DNA of 64,000 nucleotides from Actinomyces oris. Lineage in GTDB: Bacteria > Actinomycetota > Actinomycetes > Actinomycetales > Actinomycetaceae. Below, piece by piece: positions 53,410-62,193 of the stretch; position 1 is the first letter of the stretch; each line of letters begins with the position of its first letter. A program made the position numbers and the translations under genes. The notes under the pieces are model-generated. The model was given only the letters and a program-made list of their open reading frames with translations, was not told the DNA's origin and ran no database searches. The stretch lies in NCBI RefSeq assembly GCF_001929375.1, contig NZ_MSGO01000030.1, positions 1 to 64,000 of the forward strand, in the 5' to 3' direction.

Positions 53410-55619
53410 GCCGCATCGCCCTGACCCGGCTGCTTGTCGCCAACGACCGCTCCGCCCGGCGCCGCCTGGCCGGGATCGTCGCCGGCGTCATGGTGGGGGT
53501 GGCGCTGTTCCTCATGCTGCTGGCCGCCGCCCAGGCCTTCCCCGAGCGCAGCATGCGCTCCAGCTGGGCGTCCACCGCCCTCATGCCCGGCATCTCCGAG
53601 CAGTCGAACCACGCGGACCTCCAGCCCGACCATGCCCTCACCGACAGCGAGCTGGCGGTCGCCAGCAACGTCGACGTCGTCGACAACCAGCCGATCACCA
53701 TCCTGAGGGTGGCCCTGCCGGAGTCGGGCACCACCTCGGTGAGGATCCCGGGCTCCGACGTCGTCCCGAAGCGGGGCGAGTACCTGGCCTCACCGGCCCT
53801 GGCCAAGCGCATCGCCTCCCTTCCCGCCGACCAGCTCGGTGACCGCTACGGCAAGCAGGTGGGGGTCCTGTCCCCAGAGGCCGTTGAGGGCCCGGACTCG
53901 CTGGTGGCCGTCGTCGGGACGGACCTGGGGACCGTGACCGCCTCCGAGTTCTACATCCCGCCCCAGGTGGTCACCTCCTTCCAGGGCATCCCCTACGAGA
54001 ACGATGCGTATCGGATCGCCACGCTCATCGGCGCCATCGCGGTGCTCGTGCCCGCGCTGCTGCTCGTCGGTATCGTCACCGACCTGGGGGCGGCGCAGCG
54101 GGCCGAGCGCTTCGCCACGCTGCGCCTCATCGGGGCCACGCCCCAGCAGGTGGCCCGCACCGCGGCCCTGGAGATCGGGGCCACCACCTTCGTCGGCGCC
54201 ATCGCGGGCGTGGCCCTCTACCTGGCCACGATCCCGCTGGCCGCGCAGATCACGTTGAGAACCAGCCGCTTCTACTACTCCGACCTGCTGCGCTCCCCGG
54301 TCAACGCGGTCCTCGCCGTCGTGGTGACCACGGCTGGGGCTGCGGCCGTGGCCTGGTGGCGCACGCGACGGGCCGACCTCGGCCCGCTGGGCGGGTCCCG
54401 TGAGCGCACCGAGCACCGTCCCCGCCTCATCTCGCTGGCACCCGTGATCCTGGGGACGGCGGGACTGGTCAGCACCCCGTCGGTGGCCCGTCAGGACTCC
54501 GACCTGACCATCTACCTGCTGCCCGTCTCCTTCCTGTGCGCGATGCTGGGGCTGCTGTGGGCCGGGCCGGTCCTGACCTGGTGGGTGGCACGAGGCGGCA
54601 GGGCCCTGGCCCGTTCTGCGGCGCAGGTCATCGGCTTCAACCGGATCACTCAGCACCCCAGGGCGGTCTTCCGGGCGGTGGCGGGCGTCGTCATCGCCGT
54701 CTACGCCATGACGGTGTTCGCCGTCGCCATCACGGCCGCCGCGGGGACCCGCGACGTCACGCAGGGCGGTGGACACCTGAGCCCCACGACGCTCGGGGCG
54801 ACGCCTGCGGTCAGCGACGAGGGCGCCCTGAACAGCGCCGTGGCTCGGCTCGCTGCCGTGCCCGGGGTGACGACGGTCGCCGTGGGGAGGATCAGCGGGG
54901 ACAGCAAGCAGGACAGTCAGATCATCCTCGAGGCCGACAAGGCCGAGGCCCTCGGGGCACCGCATGTAGTGGCCCCCGATGGCGCGGTGAGCATCAGTAC
55001 CCAGTGGCTGTATGAGAACGCGGCCGCCTCGCCGTCGCCGGTCAGCGCCGAGGAGCTGGCGAGCGCCCGTGAGCACGGCGCGCCCGTCATCCTGGTGGGC
55101 ACCGACCCGGCCAGCCCCGGGGCCATCGATCGGGCCCGCACCTGCCTGGCCACCTCCGGCCTGCCCCTGGGGACCGCCCCGACCTCACCCAGCTCGATCC
55201 AGGCCCTCCAGGGCAGCGCCATGGAGAACCAGTTCGCCCAGCTCGGCTACATCGGCATCCTCATCGCCGCGGGCATCTCCGCGGTCTCGCTCGGGGTCTC
55301 GACGGTGGCGGCGCTGTTGGGGCGCCGGCGGGTCCTCGGTCTGCTGAGGCTGGTCGGCATGCCGGCGGCGACACTGCGCTCCATGGTCTCCTACGAGGCG
55401 ACGCTGCCGACGGCCACTGCCCTGGTCATGAGCATCGGCCTGGGCTGGCTGACCGCATGGTCGCTGATCGGCGGTGTCTCGGGCCGCCACATCGGCCGGC
55501 CCGGAGGCGGCTACTGGCTGGTGCTGGGGGCGTGCCTGGCGCTGGTGGTGGTGGCGACCCTGGCCAGTGCCCGCTACGGCCGGCGCATGCTGGCCGGAAC
55601 CACCGTCAGATTCGAGTAG
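53406..55619 (+). CDS. FtsX-like ABC transporter permease
   Basis: The 737-residue permease has two FtsX-type halves. An N-terminal helix (GIVAGVMVGVALFLMLLAAA) and an extracytoplasmic domain are followed by three helices with the coupling region LRLIGATPQQVARTAALE. A second set follows after about residue 340, ending with the corresponding coupling region LRLVGMPAATLRSMVSYEA. This architecture is common in actinobacterial antimicrobial-peptide exporters (8-10 TM). It is encoded with its ATPase and PadR regulator. A 122-bp perfect-TIR element follows the stop and may terminate transcription. Confidence 0.9.
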   Translation: MSRIALTRLLVANDRSARRRLAGIVAGVMVGVALFLMLLAAAQAFPERSMRSSWASTALMPGISEQSNHADLQPDHALTDSELAVASNVDVVDNQPITILRVALPESGTTSVRIPGSDVVPKRGEYLASPALAKRIASLPADQLGDRYGKQVGVLSPEAVEGPDSLVAVVGTDLGTVTASEFYIPPQVVTSFQGIPYENDAYRIATLIGAIAVLVPALLLVGIVTDLGAAQRAERFATLRLIGATPQQVARTAALEIGATTFVGAIAGVALYLATIPLAAQITLRTSRFYYSDLLRSPVNAVLAVVVTTAGAAAVAWWRTRRADLGPLGGSRERTEHRPRLISLAPVILGTAGLVSTPSVARQDSDLTIYLLPVSFLCAMLGLLWAGPVLTWWVARGGRALARSAAQVIGFNRITQHPRAVFRAVAGVVIAVYAMTVFAVAITAAAGTRDVTQGGGHLSPTTLGATPAVSDEGALNSAVARLAAVPGVTTVAVGRISGDSKQDSQIILEADKAEALGAPHVVAPDGAVSISTQWLYENAAASPSPVSAEELASAREHGAPVILVGTDPASPGAIDRARTCLATSGLPLGTAPTSPSSIQALQGSAMENQFAQLGYIGILIAAGISAVSLGVSTVAALLGRRRVLGLLRLVGMPAATLRSMVSYEATLPTATALVMSIGLGWLTAWSLIGGVSGRHIGRPGGGYWLVLGACLALVVVATLASARYGRRMLAGTTVRFE

Positions 55620-55631
55620 CGGCGGCCCACG

Positions 55632-55753
55632 GTGTCCATATCGGTGACAAAGGCCCTGACCGGGCTCGGTCGCGGAAAAGAAAACCGCATGATTCCGCGG
55701 TTCTTCTCGGCGGAGTGATGGCCTCGCCGCTCCTTTGTCACCGATATGGACAC
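55632..55753. repeat. 122-bp element with 22-bp perfect terminal inverted repeats
   Basis: The ends 55632-55653 and 55732-55753 are exact reverse complements (22 bp, including CCATATCGGTGACAAAGG on the left). The interior is itself partly palindromic around AAAACCGC and GCGGTTCTTC, so the whole can fold as one long hairpin. It encodes nothing. It resembles a MITE-like or palindromic repeat between the permease and the pentapeptide gene and could act as a bidirectional terminator. Confidence 0.85.
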
Positions 55754-55822
55754 GTACCCCTCCTGGGGACTGGGGAGCGCATTCCCCGACCCCCGCCAGG
55801 TGATCTGCGGTAGAAAAGGACC

Positions 55823-56560
55823 ATGACCGCAGGACGGACCGATACGGCCGAGGACGCCTCCCCCTTGGCCGCACCGAGGCCACCGGTCCTCGCGGCACCG
55901 GACCTGGGTCGCCTGCGCGAGGGCGGGGCCGATGAGCTCACCGCCGGTGAGATGGTCGAGGACCTGGAGCTGGTCGAGGCGGATCTGAGCGGCGAGGACC
56001 TGTCTGCGATCAGTCTGCTCAGCTGCCGGTTCTCGGAGGTCTTCGCCAACGACACCGACCTGGCTGCGGCGCGGCTGGTCGACTGCCGCCTGGAGCGCCT
56101 GAGCGCCACCTATCTTCACAGTCCGCGCTCCACCTGGCGCACGGTGGAGCTGCTCGACTCCCGTATCGGGGCCTGGGAGCTCTACGACGCCGACGTCGAA
56201 TCCGTCCTCATTGAGGAATGCCGCCTGGGCTTCACCAACCTCGCCGGAACCGCTGTGCGCGACCTCCTCATCCGGGGCACCCGGATCGACGAGCTGGACC
56301 TGAGCGGCATCGAGGCCCAACGGGTCCGCTTCGAGGACTGCCGGGTGGGCACGCTGCGCCTGCACGGCGGGAGCCTGAGCGACGTCGACCTGCGCGGCCT
56401 GGAGATGACAGTGATCAGCGGCGTCGGCTCCCTGACTGGGGCGACTGTCAGCAGCGGGCAGCTCACCGAGCTCGCACCGCTCCTGGCGCAGCACCTGGGG
56501 CTGCGGGTCGAGGACCGGGACCATGTACAGCATGCGACGACAAGGAGTACAAGAGCATGA
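55823..56560 (+). CDS. Pentapeptide-repeat-like protein
   Basis: The 245-residue protein consists mainly of loosely conserved five-residue repeats of the A(D/N)Lxx type (VEADLSGEDLSAISLLSCRF; DLDLSGIEAQRV-like runs; GGSLSDVDLRGLEM), forming a right-handed quadrilateral helix. Pentapeptide proteins can mimic DNA or act as scaffolds; a target such as gyrase is known only for some. Its stop overlaps the start of the DivIVA-domain gene by three bases (ATGA), so both are co-translated. Confidence 0.8.
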   Translation: MTAGRTDTAEDASPLAAPRPPVLAAPDLGRLREGGADELTAGEMVEDLELVEADLSGEDLSAISLLSCRFSEVFANDTDLAAARLVDCRLERLSATYLHSPRSTWRTVELLDSRIGAWELYDADVESVLIEECRLGFTNLAGTAVRDLLIRGTRIDELDLSGIEAQRVRFEDCRVGTLRLHGGSLSDVDLRGLEMTVISGVGSLTGATVSSGQLTELAPLLAQHLGLRVEDRDHVQHATTRSTRA

Positions 56561-57096
56561 CGCTACTGACAGCCGACGACGTTCTCACCGTGAAGTTCGA
56601 GGTCTCCTCATTCAAGGAGGGCTACAACCAGGATGAGGTCGACGAGTTCCTCGACGAGATAACCACCACGATGAGGGAGCTCGAGGAGCGGCTCGGCACG
56701 TCACGAGGTTCCTCGGACCCCTCGCACCGGCGGGCCGAGAGCCTCCTGACGTCCGAGGCCATCAGGAACATCCGGTTCTCGACCACCCGGTGGTCGGGCT
56801 ACCACGTCGACCAGGTTGATGCTTTCCTCACTCAGGTGGTCTCGACTATGGAGGCCCTTGAGGCGCAGCTGAGCGCCGGCTCCTCCGCCGGCCAGCCCGG
56901 CTCCGGCGGCGGAGCCTATGGCACGAGCCCGGCCCAGACCGGGTACGCCCCGGGGCCCGCCGGAGCCGGTGGAGCTCAGTACGCCGAGGCGATCGCCCAG
57001 CGCGACCAGTACATCTCCCAGCTCCAGCAGGAGAACGCCTACCTGCGCGCCGAGCTCGAGGCCGCCCAGCGCCGCCTGGGGACGGCTGGGTTCTAG
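56557..57096 (+). CDS. Small protein with two DivIVA-type domains
   Basis: The 179-residue protein has two copies of the DivIVA N-terminal motif, VKFEVSSFKEGYNQDEVDEF (residues about 10-29) and IRFSTTRWSGYHVDQVDAF (about 70-88). A Gly/Pro-rich linker and a C-terminal coiled coil (QRDQYISQLQQENAYLRAEL) follow. DivIVA/Wag31-type domains sense membrane curvature and mark cell poles or septa. AAGGAG lies 9 nt before the ATG. It is translationally coupled to the pentapeptide gene, suggesting a joint role, possibly in cell-pole organisation. Its TAG stop shares a CTAG with the convergent rloB-like gene. Confidence 0.88.
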   Translation: MTLLTADDVLTVKFEVSSFKEGYNQDEVDEFLDEITTTMRELEERLGTSRGSSDPSHRRAESLLTSEAIRNIRFSTTRWSGYHVDQVDAFLTQVVSTMEALEAQLSAGSSAGQPGSGGGAYGTSPAQTGYAPGPAGAGGAQYAEAIAQRDQYISQLQQENAYLRAELEAAQRRLGTAGF

Positions 57097-57701
57097 AGCC
57101 CGTCAGCGCTGAGAAGTCCAAGACTGCGGAGCAGGTGGGGCATCGTTGTCGATGGGCAAGGCCCTTGAGTATCAGGCTCAGGAAGGCTGTCCGTCGGCAG
57201 ATGGCACCTGGCCGCGGCCTGCGTGACCTTGTCCCAGGGAAAGTCATCAGGGAGCGTCTTGGCGTCCTTACTGCTCAGGCCCGTCAGCTCCCGGTAGTGA
57301 GCCTGAGCGTCTGCCTGGTTCTGGTAGTTCTTCACGGGGACGTAGTGGGCGTTGAGCCAGACCTCGAAGCAGGGCACGGAGACGATGCCATGGACAACGG
57401 TCCGCTTGCTGCTCAGCCTTCGGCATGCGGCCAGAAAGCCATAACGGTCCTGGCCATCGTGGTCGACGACGATCCACACCTCCCTGTATTCGCTGAGGTC
57501 TGACCGAGGTCCGCTGAGCTCCTTGACGACGGTGAGCGGGTCACCCTCGATGACCTTCACTTGGGCTGAAATCCTGTCATGGCCCACACGTCGGCAGAGC
57601 TGCTGCAGGTAGGCGCTCTCGGTGACCCGCCCGTTGGTTACCAGGAGAACGGTGCGCCGCTCGGCTCGTTGAGCGCGTCGTCTCCTTCTCGGTGGTGTCA
57701 T
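57093..57701 (-). CDS. RloB-like (AbiLii-type) TOPRIM protein of a putative phage-defence pair
   Basis: The 202-residue protein matches the RloB fold. A basic N-terminus leads to TVLLVTNGRVTESAYLQQL, where the usual Glu-Gly-Glu of the TOPRIM start is changed to Asn-Gly-Arg while the Thr-Glu is kept. The acidic pair VWIVVDHDGQ follows, then the RloB block VPCFEVWLNAHYVP and HYRELTG. RloB and RloA make the AbiL-type abortive-infection system, in which the TOPRIM protein is thought to act as the toxic nuclease. The ATG follows the rloA stop after one base (TGAGATG), so translation is coupled. Its 3' end overlaps the convergent DivIVA-type gene by four bases. Confidence 0.8.
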   Translation of the reverse strand: MTPPRRRRRAQRAERRTVLLVTNGRVTESAYLQQLCRRVGHDRISAQVKVIEGDPLTVVKELSGPRSDLSEYREVWIVVDHDGQDRYGFLAACRRLSSKRTVVHGIVSVPCFEVWLNAHYVPVKNYQNQADAQAHYRELTGLSSKDAKTLPDDFPWDKVTQAAARCHLPTDSLPEPDTQGPCPSTTMPHLLRSLGLLSADGL

Positions 57702-57702
57702 C

Positions 57703-59004
57703 TCACTTCGCCTCCGCCGGCGTTGAGAGGTACCGGCGGAGGCTGGAGGTGTCTACCCGAGGGATAGCACCGAAGGCACCGGCGAGGTAGCGGCGCTGCT
57801 TGTTCGTGCCCTTGCGGTTGGAGGGGAAGTCTGCGAGCGAGAAGAGCTCACTGGCACCGAAGGGGGACTTCTCCGTCATCCACACCTCGCCCGCCTCCAG
57901 GAGCTGGACGGGAGAATTGTCCAGGAGTGCCGTGTCATGGGTTGTGAAGACGATCTGGGCGCCCCGGGTGTTGAGATCCGAGTCCTTGAACATGTCCACC
58001 AACGTGGCGGTCAGCGTCGGATGGAGGCTCGCATCGAGCTCGTCGATGCACAACACCTGGCCCAGCCGCAAGGCGTCAATGGCGGGACCGACCGTCGCCA
58101 GCCAGGTAAGAGTGCCCTGACTCTGCTGGCTGCTCGCTAACCGGTAGTCCTTACCGTCCGCCCCACGGTGCTGGAGCACGAGATGACGCTGGAGCTCCTT
58201 GAGCACCTCGGCGGGAACCTCAGCCTCCTCGTCCTCGCTCCAGGGAAGGCGACGCAGGAGCTCAAGCATTTCCTGCGGAACCTCCTGCTCCTCGAGCTCA
58301 AGTCCGACGATGCCCAGGTCGGCGGCCTGAGCAATGGAGTTCGCAATGCCAGTCCACTGCTCAGGGGCGTCCGTGAGCCGGCGCATGACCCACCGCAGAC
58401 GCGAGCTGCGCTCCTCATCACTGTGGTGGATGAAGCGCATGGATCGCAGGCTGCGCGCGATCGGGGCGAGCGTGGCGTGCTCGTACCTCAGAGCCACGGC
58501 GAGAAAGAGGTCCTTGGGCGTCGTAATCCGACCGACCTCGGTCGTGGCGCCCTTGAGGGTGGTGCCGGCCTCGATCACGGGCTTGTCATCCTCGGGCCCC
58601 TGGGTGCGCACGAAGACCTTGCGCCAGCGCTGTCCCGCCGCCCAGAGCTCCTCACGCGAGATTCCCCAGCGATGCGCCTCGACGCTGTAGCTGTAGCGTT
58701 CGTTCTCGTGAGTGAAACCGACGGTGAAGCGGGACGGCTGTGCCGCGTGGTCGCGATCGAGACTGAAGGGCTGGTACAGGATGTCCCGCTGCCCCCCGAT
58801 GGCGTGGTGGAGGCAGTCAAGCGCGTCCAAGAGGGTGGACTTGCCTGAGGCGTTAGCGCCGAAGATCGCCGCCACGCGCCATGTCTGCTCCTGCCAGGAG
58901 GAGTCGGTACGCGGCGTCAGGGTCTTGAGCGAGCTCCGAGTGAGATCAAGGGTCGCCTCCTCTGCGTAGCAGCGGTAGTTCGCCACGGTGAAGTCCAGCA
59001 ACAT
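57703..59004 (-). CDS. RloA-like (AbiLi-type) AAA/SMC-like ATPase of a putative phage-defence pair
   Basis: The 433-residue ATPase has the OLD/RloA layout: N-terminal LDFTVANYRCYAEEATLDL, Walker A IFGANASGKSTLLDAL and an extended coiled insertion. The signature LASSQQSQGTLTWLATVGP, Walker B VLCIDELDASLHPTL and the sensor VFTTHDTALLD follow. This is the partner of the adjacent RloB-like TOPRIM gene. Known AbiL/RloAB modules trigger abortive infection on phage attack; function here is inferred from the pair. TAGGGT lies 6 nt before the ATG with no ribosome site, suggesting a leaderless operon. It sits between two housekeeping units. Confidence 0.87.
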   Translation of the reverse strand: MLLDFTVANYRCYAEEATLDLTRSSLKTLTPRTDSSWQEQTWRVAAIFGANASGKSTLLDALDCLHHAIGGQRDILYQPFSLDRDHAAQPSRFTVGFTHENERYSYSVEAHRWGISREELWAAGQRWRKVFVRTQGPEDDKPVIEAGTTLKGATTEVGRITTPKDLFLAVALRYEHATLAPIARSLRSMRFIHHSDEERSSRLRWVMRRLTDAPEQWTGIANSIAQAADLGIVGLELEEQEVPQEMLELLRRLPWSEDEEAEVPAEVLKELQRHLVLQHRGADGKDYRLASSQQSQGTLTWLATVGPAIDALRLGQVLCIDELDASLHPTLTATLVDMFKDSDLNTRGAQIVFTTHDTALLDNSPVQLLEAGEVWMTEKSPFGASELFSLADFPSNRKGTNKQRRYLAGAFGAIPRVDTSSLRRYLSTPAEAK

Positions 59005-59010
59005 ACCGCA

Positions 59011-59016
59011 ACCCTA
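59011..59016 (-). promoter_or_regulatory. Candidate -10 box (TAGGGT) of the rloA-rloB operon
   Basis: TAGGGT on the minus strand ends 6 nt before the rloA-type ATG; no Shine-Dalgarno is present. Confidence 0.4.
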
Positions 59017-59141
59017 GTGCGAACAACTCGTTTGGGGAAGTTTTTTCCCAAAACGCCACGCTCGCGGCTCCAACCTCGCCATTCGAACGCCACGGTCAAG
59101 GCCCGCGGGACTGCCATGACGAAGCGCCGGCCGAGGATGGC

Positions 59142-60809
59142 TCAGCCCCGCTTGACCAGCGGGAAGGTGATGGTCTCGCGGATGCCCTGGCCGGTGAGCA
59201 CCATGAGGAGGCGGTCGATGCCCATGCCCATGCCGCCGCTGGGTGGGAAGCCCTGCTCCATGGCCACCAGGAAGTCCTCGTCCAGGATCATGGCCTCGGG
59301 GTCGCCCTTGGCGGCTGCCAGGGCCTGGGCCTCGAAGCGCTCGCGCTGGACCACGGGGTCGGCGAGCTCGGAGTAGGCGGTGGCGGTCTCGAAGCCGCGC
59401 ACGTAGAGGTCCCACTTCTCGGTCAGGCCCGGCTTGCTGCGGTGGTAGCGGGTCAGCGGCGAGGTGTCCTCGGGGAAGTCGTAGACGAAGGTGGGCGCCC
59501 ACAGCTTGTTGCCGACGAGCTCCTCGAAGATGTCCTCGACGACCTTGCCGGCCACGGCGTAGTCGTCGATCTCCAGGCCGATCCTCTCGGCGTGGGCGAC
59601 CAGCTGCTCGCGCGGGGTCTCCACAGTGATCTCCTCACCGAGGGCCTCCGAGACCGAGGTGTAGAGGTCGATCTTGTCCCACTCGCCGGACAGGTCGTAC
59701 TCGGTGCCGTCGGCCAGCGTGACGACCTCCCCGCCCTCGGGCAGGTCGAAGGCGTCGCGGGCCGCCTGCTGGACGAGGTTGCGGGTCAGCTCGGCCATGC
59801 CGTCGTAGTCGGAGTAGGCCTCATAGGCCTCCAGGGCCGTGAACTCCGGGGAGTGGGAGGAGTCGGCGCCCTCGTTGCGGAAGTTGCGGTTGATCTCGAA
59901 GACGCGGTCGACACCGCCGACCACGGCGCGCTTGAGGTAGATCTCCGTGGCGATGCGCAGGTAGAGATCCATGTCGAAGGCGTTCATGTGGGTGATGAAC
60001 GGGCGCGCGGCCGCCCCGCCGTGAATGACCTGCAGCATGGGGGTCTCCAGCTCCAGGTAGTCGCGGCGGAAGAAGTTCTCGCGGATGGAGCGCACGACGG
60101 CGGCGCGGGTGCGCACCATGTCGCGGGCGGCGGGCCGAGTGAGCAGGTCGAGCTCACGACGGCGCACGCGCTGCTCCTCTGAGAGCGTCACCGCCTCGCC
60201 GGCCTCGTTGGTCCAGGTCTTGGGCAGGGGGCGCAGCGCCTTGGAGGCGATCCGCCAGGCGGGGACCTCGACGTCGTCGTCCCCGGCGGAGGCGGCCTCG
60301 GCGCCCTCGCGCAGGACCGGCTCGGCCATGACGGACAGCTCGCCGCGGCGCGAGGAGATGACGCGGCCGTGGACGAAGAGGTGGTCACCCAGGTCGACGT
60401 CGGCCTTGAAGGCCGCGAGCGCGGTGTGACCCTCGGCGGGCAGGGCCTTGGCCGAGAGCATGGCCTGCAGGGTGGTGCCGGCCCCGTCCTGGAGGGTGAC
60501 GAAGCACAGGCGGCCGGTGTTGCGCAGGAAGACGACGCGGCCGGCCACGCCGACGACGACGTCGGTCTCCTCCCCGGCCTCGAGGTGGGCGTATCCCTCG
60601 CGCACGGCGGCGATGGTGGTGGTGACGGGCACGGAGACCGGGTAGGGGTCCCAGCCCTCGCTGCGCAGGCGCTCGCGCTTGCCGGCGCGGACCTCGAACT
60701 GCTCGCCCGGCCCCGGGTCGGCCTTGGGCTGCTTGGGCTGGCCCGACTTCGGCGACTGGGCGGCTTCGGTGGCGGTCGGGTCGGGGCTGGGGGTGCTCTC
60801 GTCTGTCAC
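59142..60809 (-). CDS. lysS: Lysyl-tRNA synthetase (class II)
   Basis: LysS charges tRNA-Lys with lysine. The 555-residue protein has an N-terminal Pro/Lys-rich extension of about 45 residues and an OB-fold anticodon-binding domain ([20 protein letters not shown]). The class II core carries motif 2 region [20 protein letters not shown] and motif 3 [17 protein letters not shown]. The motif 2 wording is closer to the tRNA-synthetase half of LysX than to E. coli LysS. The start is GTG 60809, with TAGACT exactly 7 nt upstream and no ribosome site, hence leaderless translation. It precedes the rloA unit and follows an unknown gene. Confidence 0.95.
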   Translation of the reverse strand: MTDESTPSPDPTATEAAQSPKSGQPKQPKADPGPGEQFEVRAGKRERLRSEGWDPYPVSVPVTTTIAAVREGYAHLEAGEETDVVVGVAGRVVFLRNTGRLCFVTLQDGAGTTLQAMLSAKALPAEGHTALAAFKADVDLGDHLFVHGRVISSRRGELSVMAEPVLREGAEAASAGDDDVEVPAWRIASKALRPLPKTWTNEAGEAVTLSEEQRVRRRELDLLTRPAARDMVRTRAAVVRSIRENFFRRDYLELETPMLQVIHGGAAARPFITHMNAFDMDLYLRIATEIYLKRAVVGGVDRVFEINRNFRNEGADSSHSPEFTALEAYEAYSDYDGMAELTRNLVQQAARDAFDLPEGGEVVTLADGTEYDLSGEWDKIDLYTSVSEALGEEITVETPREQLVAHAERIGLEIDDYAVAGKVVEDIFEELVGNKLWAPTFVYDFPEDTSPLTRYHRSKPGLTEKWDLYVRGFETATAYSELADPVVQRERFEAQALAAAKGDPEAMILDEDFLVAMEQGFPPSGGMGMGIDRLLMVLTGQGIRETITFPLVKRG

Positions 60810-60816
60810 GTGAAGG

Positions 60817-60822
60817 AGTCTA
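60817..60822 (-). promoter_or_regulatory. -10 box (TAGACT) of leaderless lysS
   Basis: TAGACT on the minus strand ends 7 nt before the lysS GTG start, and no ribosome site lies between. Confidence 0.5.
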
Positions 60823-60912
60823 ACGGCGCCCGCCCTCCCCGGCCGCCCCCTGAACCCCGACGACGCCCGAACCACCTCCGATCCTGGTCACACCGGGTGG
60901 CGGTTCCTCCGG

Positions 60913-62109
60913 TCAGGTCCAGGTGGGCACGACGGCGGCCCCGGTCACCGTTTCCTCTCCCTTCCTGCCGCGGCGCACGGACACGCAGTACTCGGCCGGG
61001 AACCAGGTGGGGCCCAGGGCCTCGCCCTTGACCGGAAGCCGGCTCAGGCGCAGGGCGGTGCCGCGGGCCGTGGTGCGCTGCTCCCACTGGGGCGGTGTGC
61101 GAGTCAGGAAGGAGGAGAGCAGCCTGGTGTAGTCGGGCCCGAGGTAGCACCACGGGACCGGGGTGGAGGGAAGTCCGCTCAGGATGACGCCGTCGGCGGC
61201 CAGGGACTGGGGCTGCTCGGCTCTGAGGTAGCCGGGCATGACGTCGCCGTCGTAGGAGTACTTCCATCTGTCGAGGACCTGCGCCCAGGCCAGGTCGGCG
61301 CCGAGCTCGTCGCAGGCCTCGAGCAGCAGCTCGTGAAGGAGGTCCAGGTCACCGACGCTCAGGGGCACCGGCCCGGCCGCCCACTCAACCATGTACATGC
61401 CATGAGGATCCTCCTCGCGGGCAAAGAATATCGCCGTATTGATCGGCGCAGGTCCGGTCAGGAAGACCCCGACGTCGTCGACGTACCTGCGATCATCGGC
61501 GGCCTCGATCGTGGCCTCGCTCAGTGGCAGCATGCGAGCCTGTCCGGTGTACTCGGTGGGGCTCCAGTGCGGAGCCACCCGCCAGATGGCGCGCATCCAG
61601 GCCTCGACCGGATCGGGGCAGACGGACTCGCGCACATAGGCCCGCATCTTGACCACCTGGAGGTCCTCATCGAGCCGCTCCCAGTCCTTCTCATAGACGT
61701 CGGGATTGAAGTCGGGCGCGGGCGAGGCTCCCTGCGGCCACACCACGTGCTCGAAGAACAGGGCCACGACGCCGTCGTTCCAGCGGGCGAGGGTCTGCGC
61801 CGGCGCCAGGGCCCTCTTCCTGGCCGAGTCGCCTCGGAACCAGCTCTTGGGCCAGGTGAGCCGGTAGCAGTAGGGCAGATCGGGGTAGCCGGAGACCTCC
61901 TTGACGTAGTCGACGAAGTCGAGCTGCACGTCCAGAGAGGTCTCCTCCAACTCGAGGACCAGCAGGCGGTCATCGCGGAGACGGAGGTGGGTCCCGTCCC
62001 CGTCGTTGCCCTCAACGGTGAGGCCCGGCAGCGCCGTGCGCACGCCCTCGATCGTCAGCTCTCGGGTGGTGTAGAGCTCGTAGATGTCCTCGTCGATCTG
62101 TCCCAGCAT
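60913..62109 (-). CDS. Uncharacterised 398-aa protein between lysS and panD
   Basis: I do not recognise a family. The protein is soluble and acidic, with no signal peptide or transmembrane helix. It has aromatic-rich blocks (YCYRLTWPKSWFRGDSARKR; MYMVEWAAGPVPLSVGDLDL; PVPWCYLGPDYTRLL) and two apparent halves, each with a mixed alpha/beta pattern. The ATG at 62109 has TAAAGT 8 nt upstream and only a weak GGAA. It is read in the same direction as panC-panD and lysS but with separate gaps, so no operon role is clear. Confidence 0.75.
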   Translation of the reverse strand: MLGQIDEDIYELYTTRELTIEGVRTALPGLTVEGNDGDGTHLRLRDDRLLVLELEETSLDVQLDFVDYVKEVSGYPDLPYCYRLTWPKSWFRGDSARKRALAPAQTLARWNDGVVALFFEHVVWPQGASPAPDFNPDVYEKDWERLDEDLQVVKMRAYVRESVCPDPVEAWMRAIWRVAPHWSPTEYTGQARMLPLSEATIEAADDRRYVDDVGVFLTGPAPINTAIFFAREEDPHGMYMVEWAAGPVPLSVGDLDLLHELLLEACDELGADLAWAQVLDRWKYSYDGDVMPGYLRAEQPQSLAADGVILSGLPSTPVPWCYLGPDYTRLLSSFLTRTPPQWEQRTTARGTALRLSRLPVKGEALGPTWFPAEYCVSVRRGRKGEETVTGAAVVPTWT

Positions 62110-62117
62110 GCTTCCCG

Positions 62118-62123
62118 ACTTTA
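62118..62123 (-). promoter_or_regulatory. Candidate -10 box (TAAAGT) of the uncharacterised 398-aa gene
   Basis: TAAAGT on the minus strand ends 8 nt before the ATG. Confidence 0.35.
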
Positions 62124-62193
62124 TCGGAGCACGGTGGTGTCGGGGGCGGTTCGGGGCGGCCTGGTAGGGCGGCGGCCCCGGCCCGCGAAGCGG

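Noticed and set aside
57135-57503. 122-codon plus-strand frame over rloB
   Set aside because: Opposite the RloB-like gene, with no start signal and no homology.
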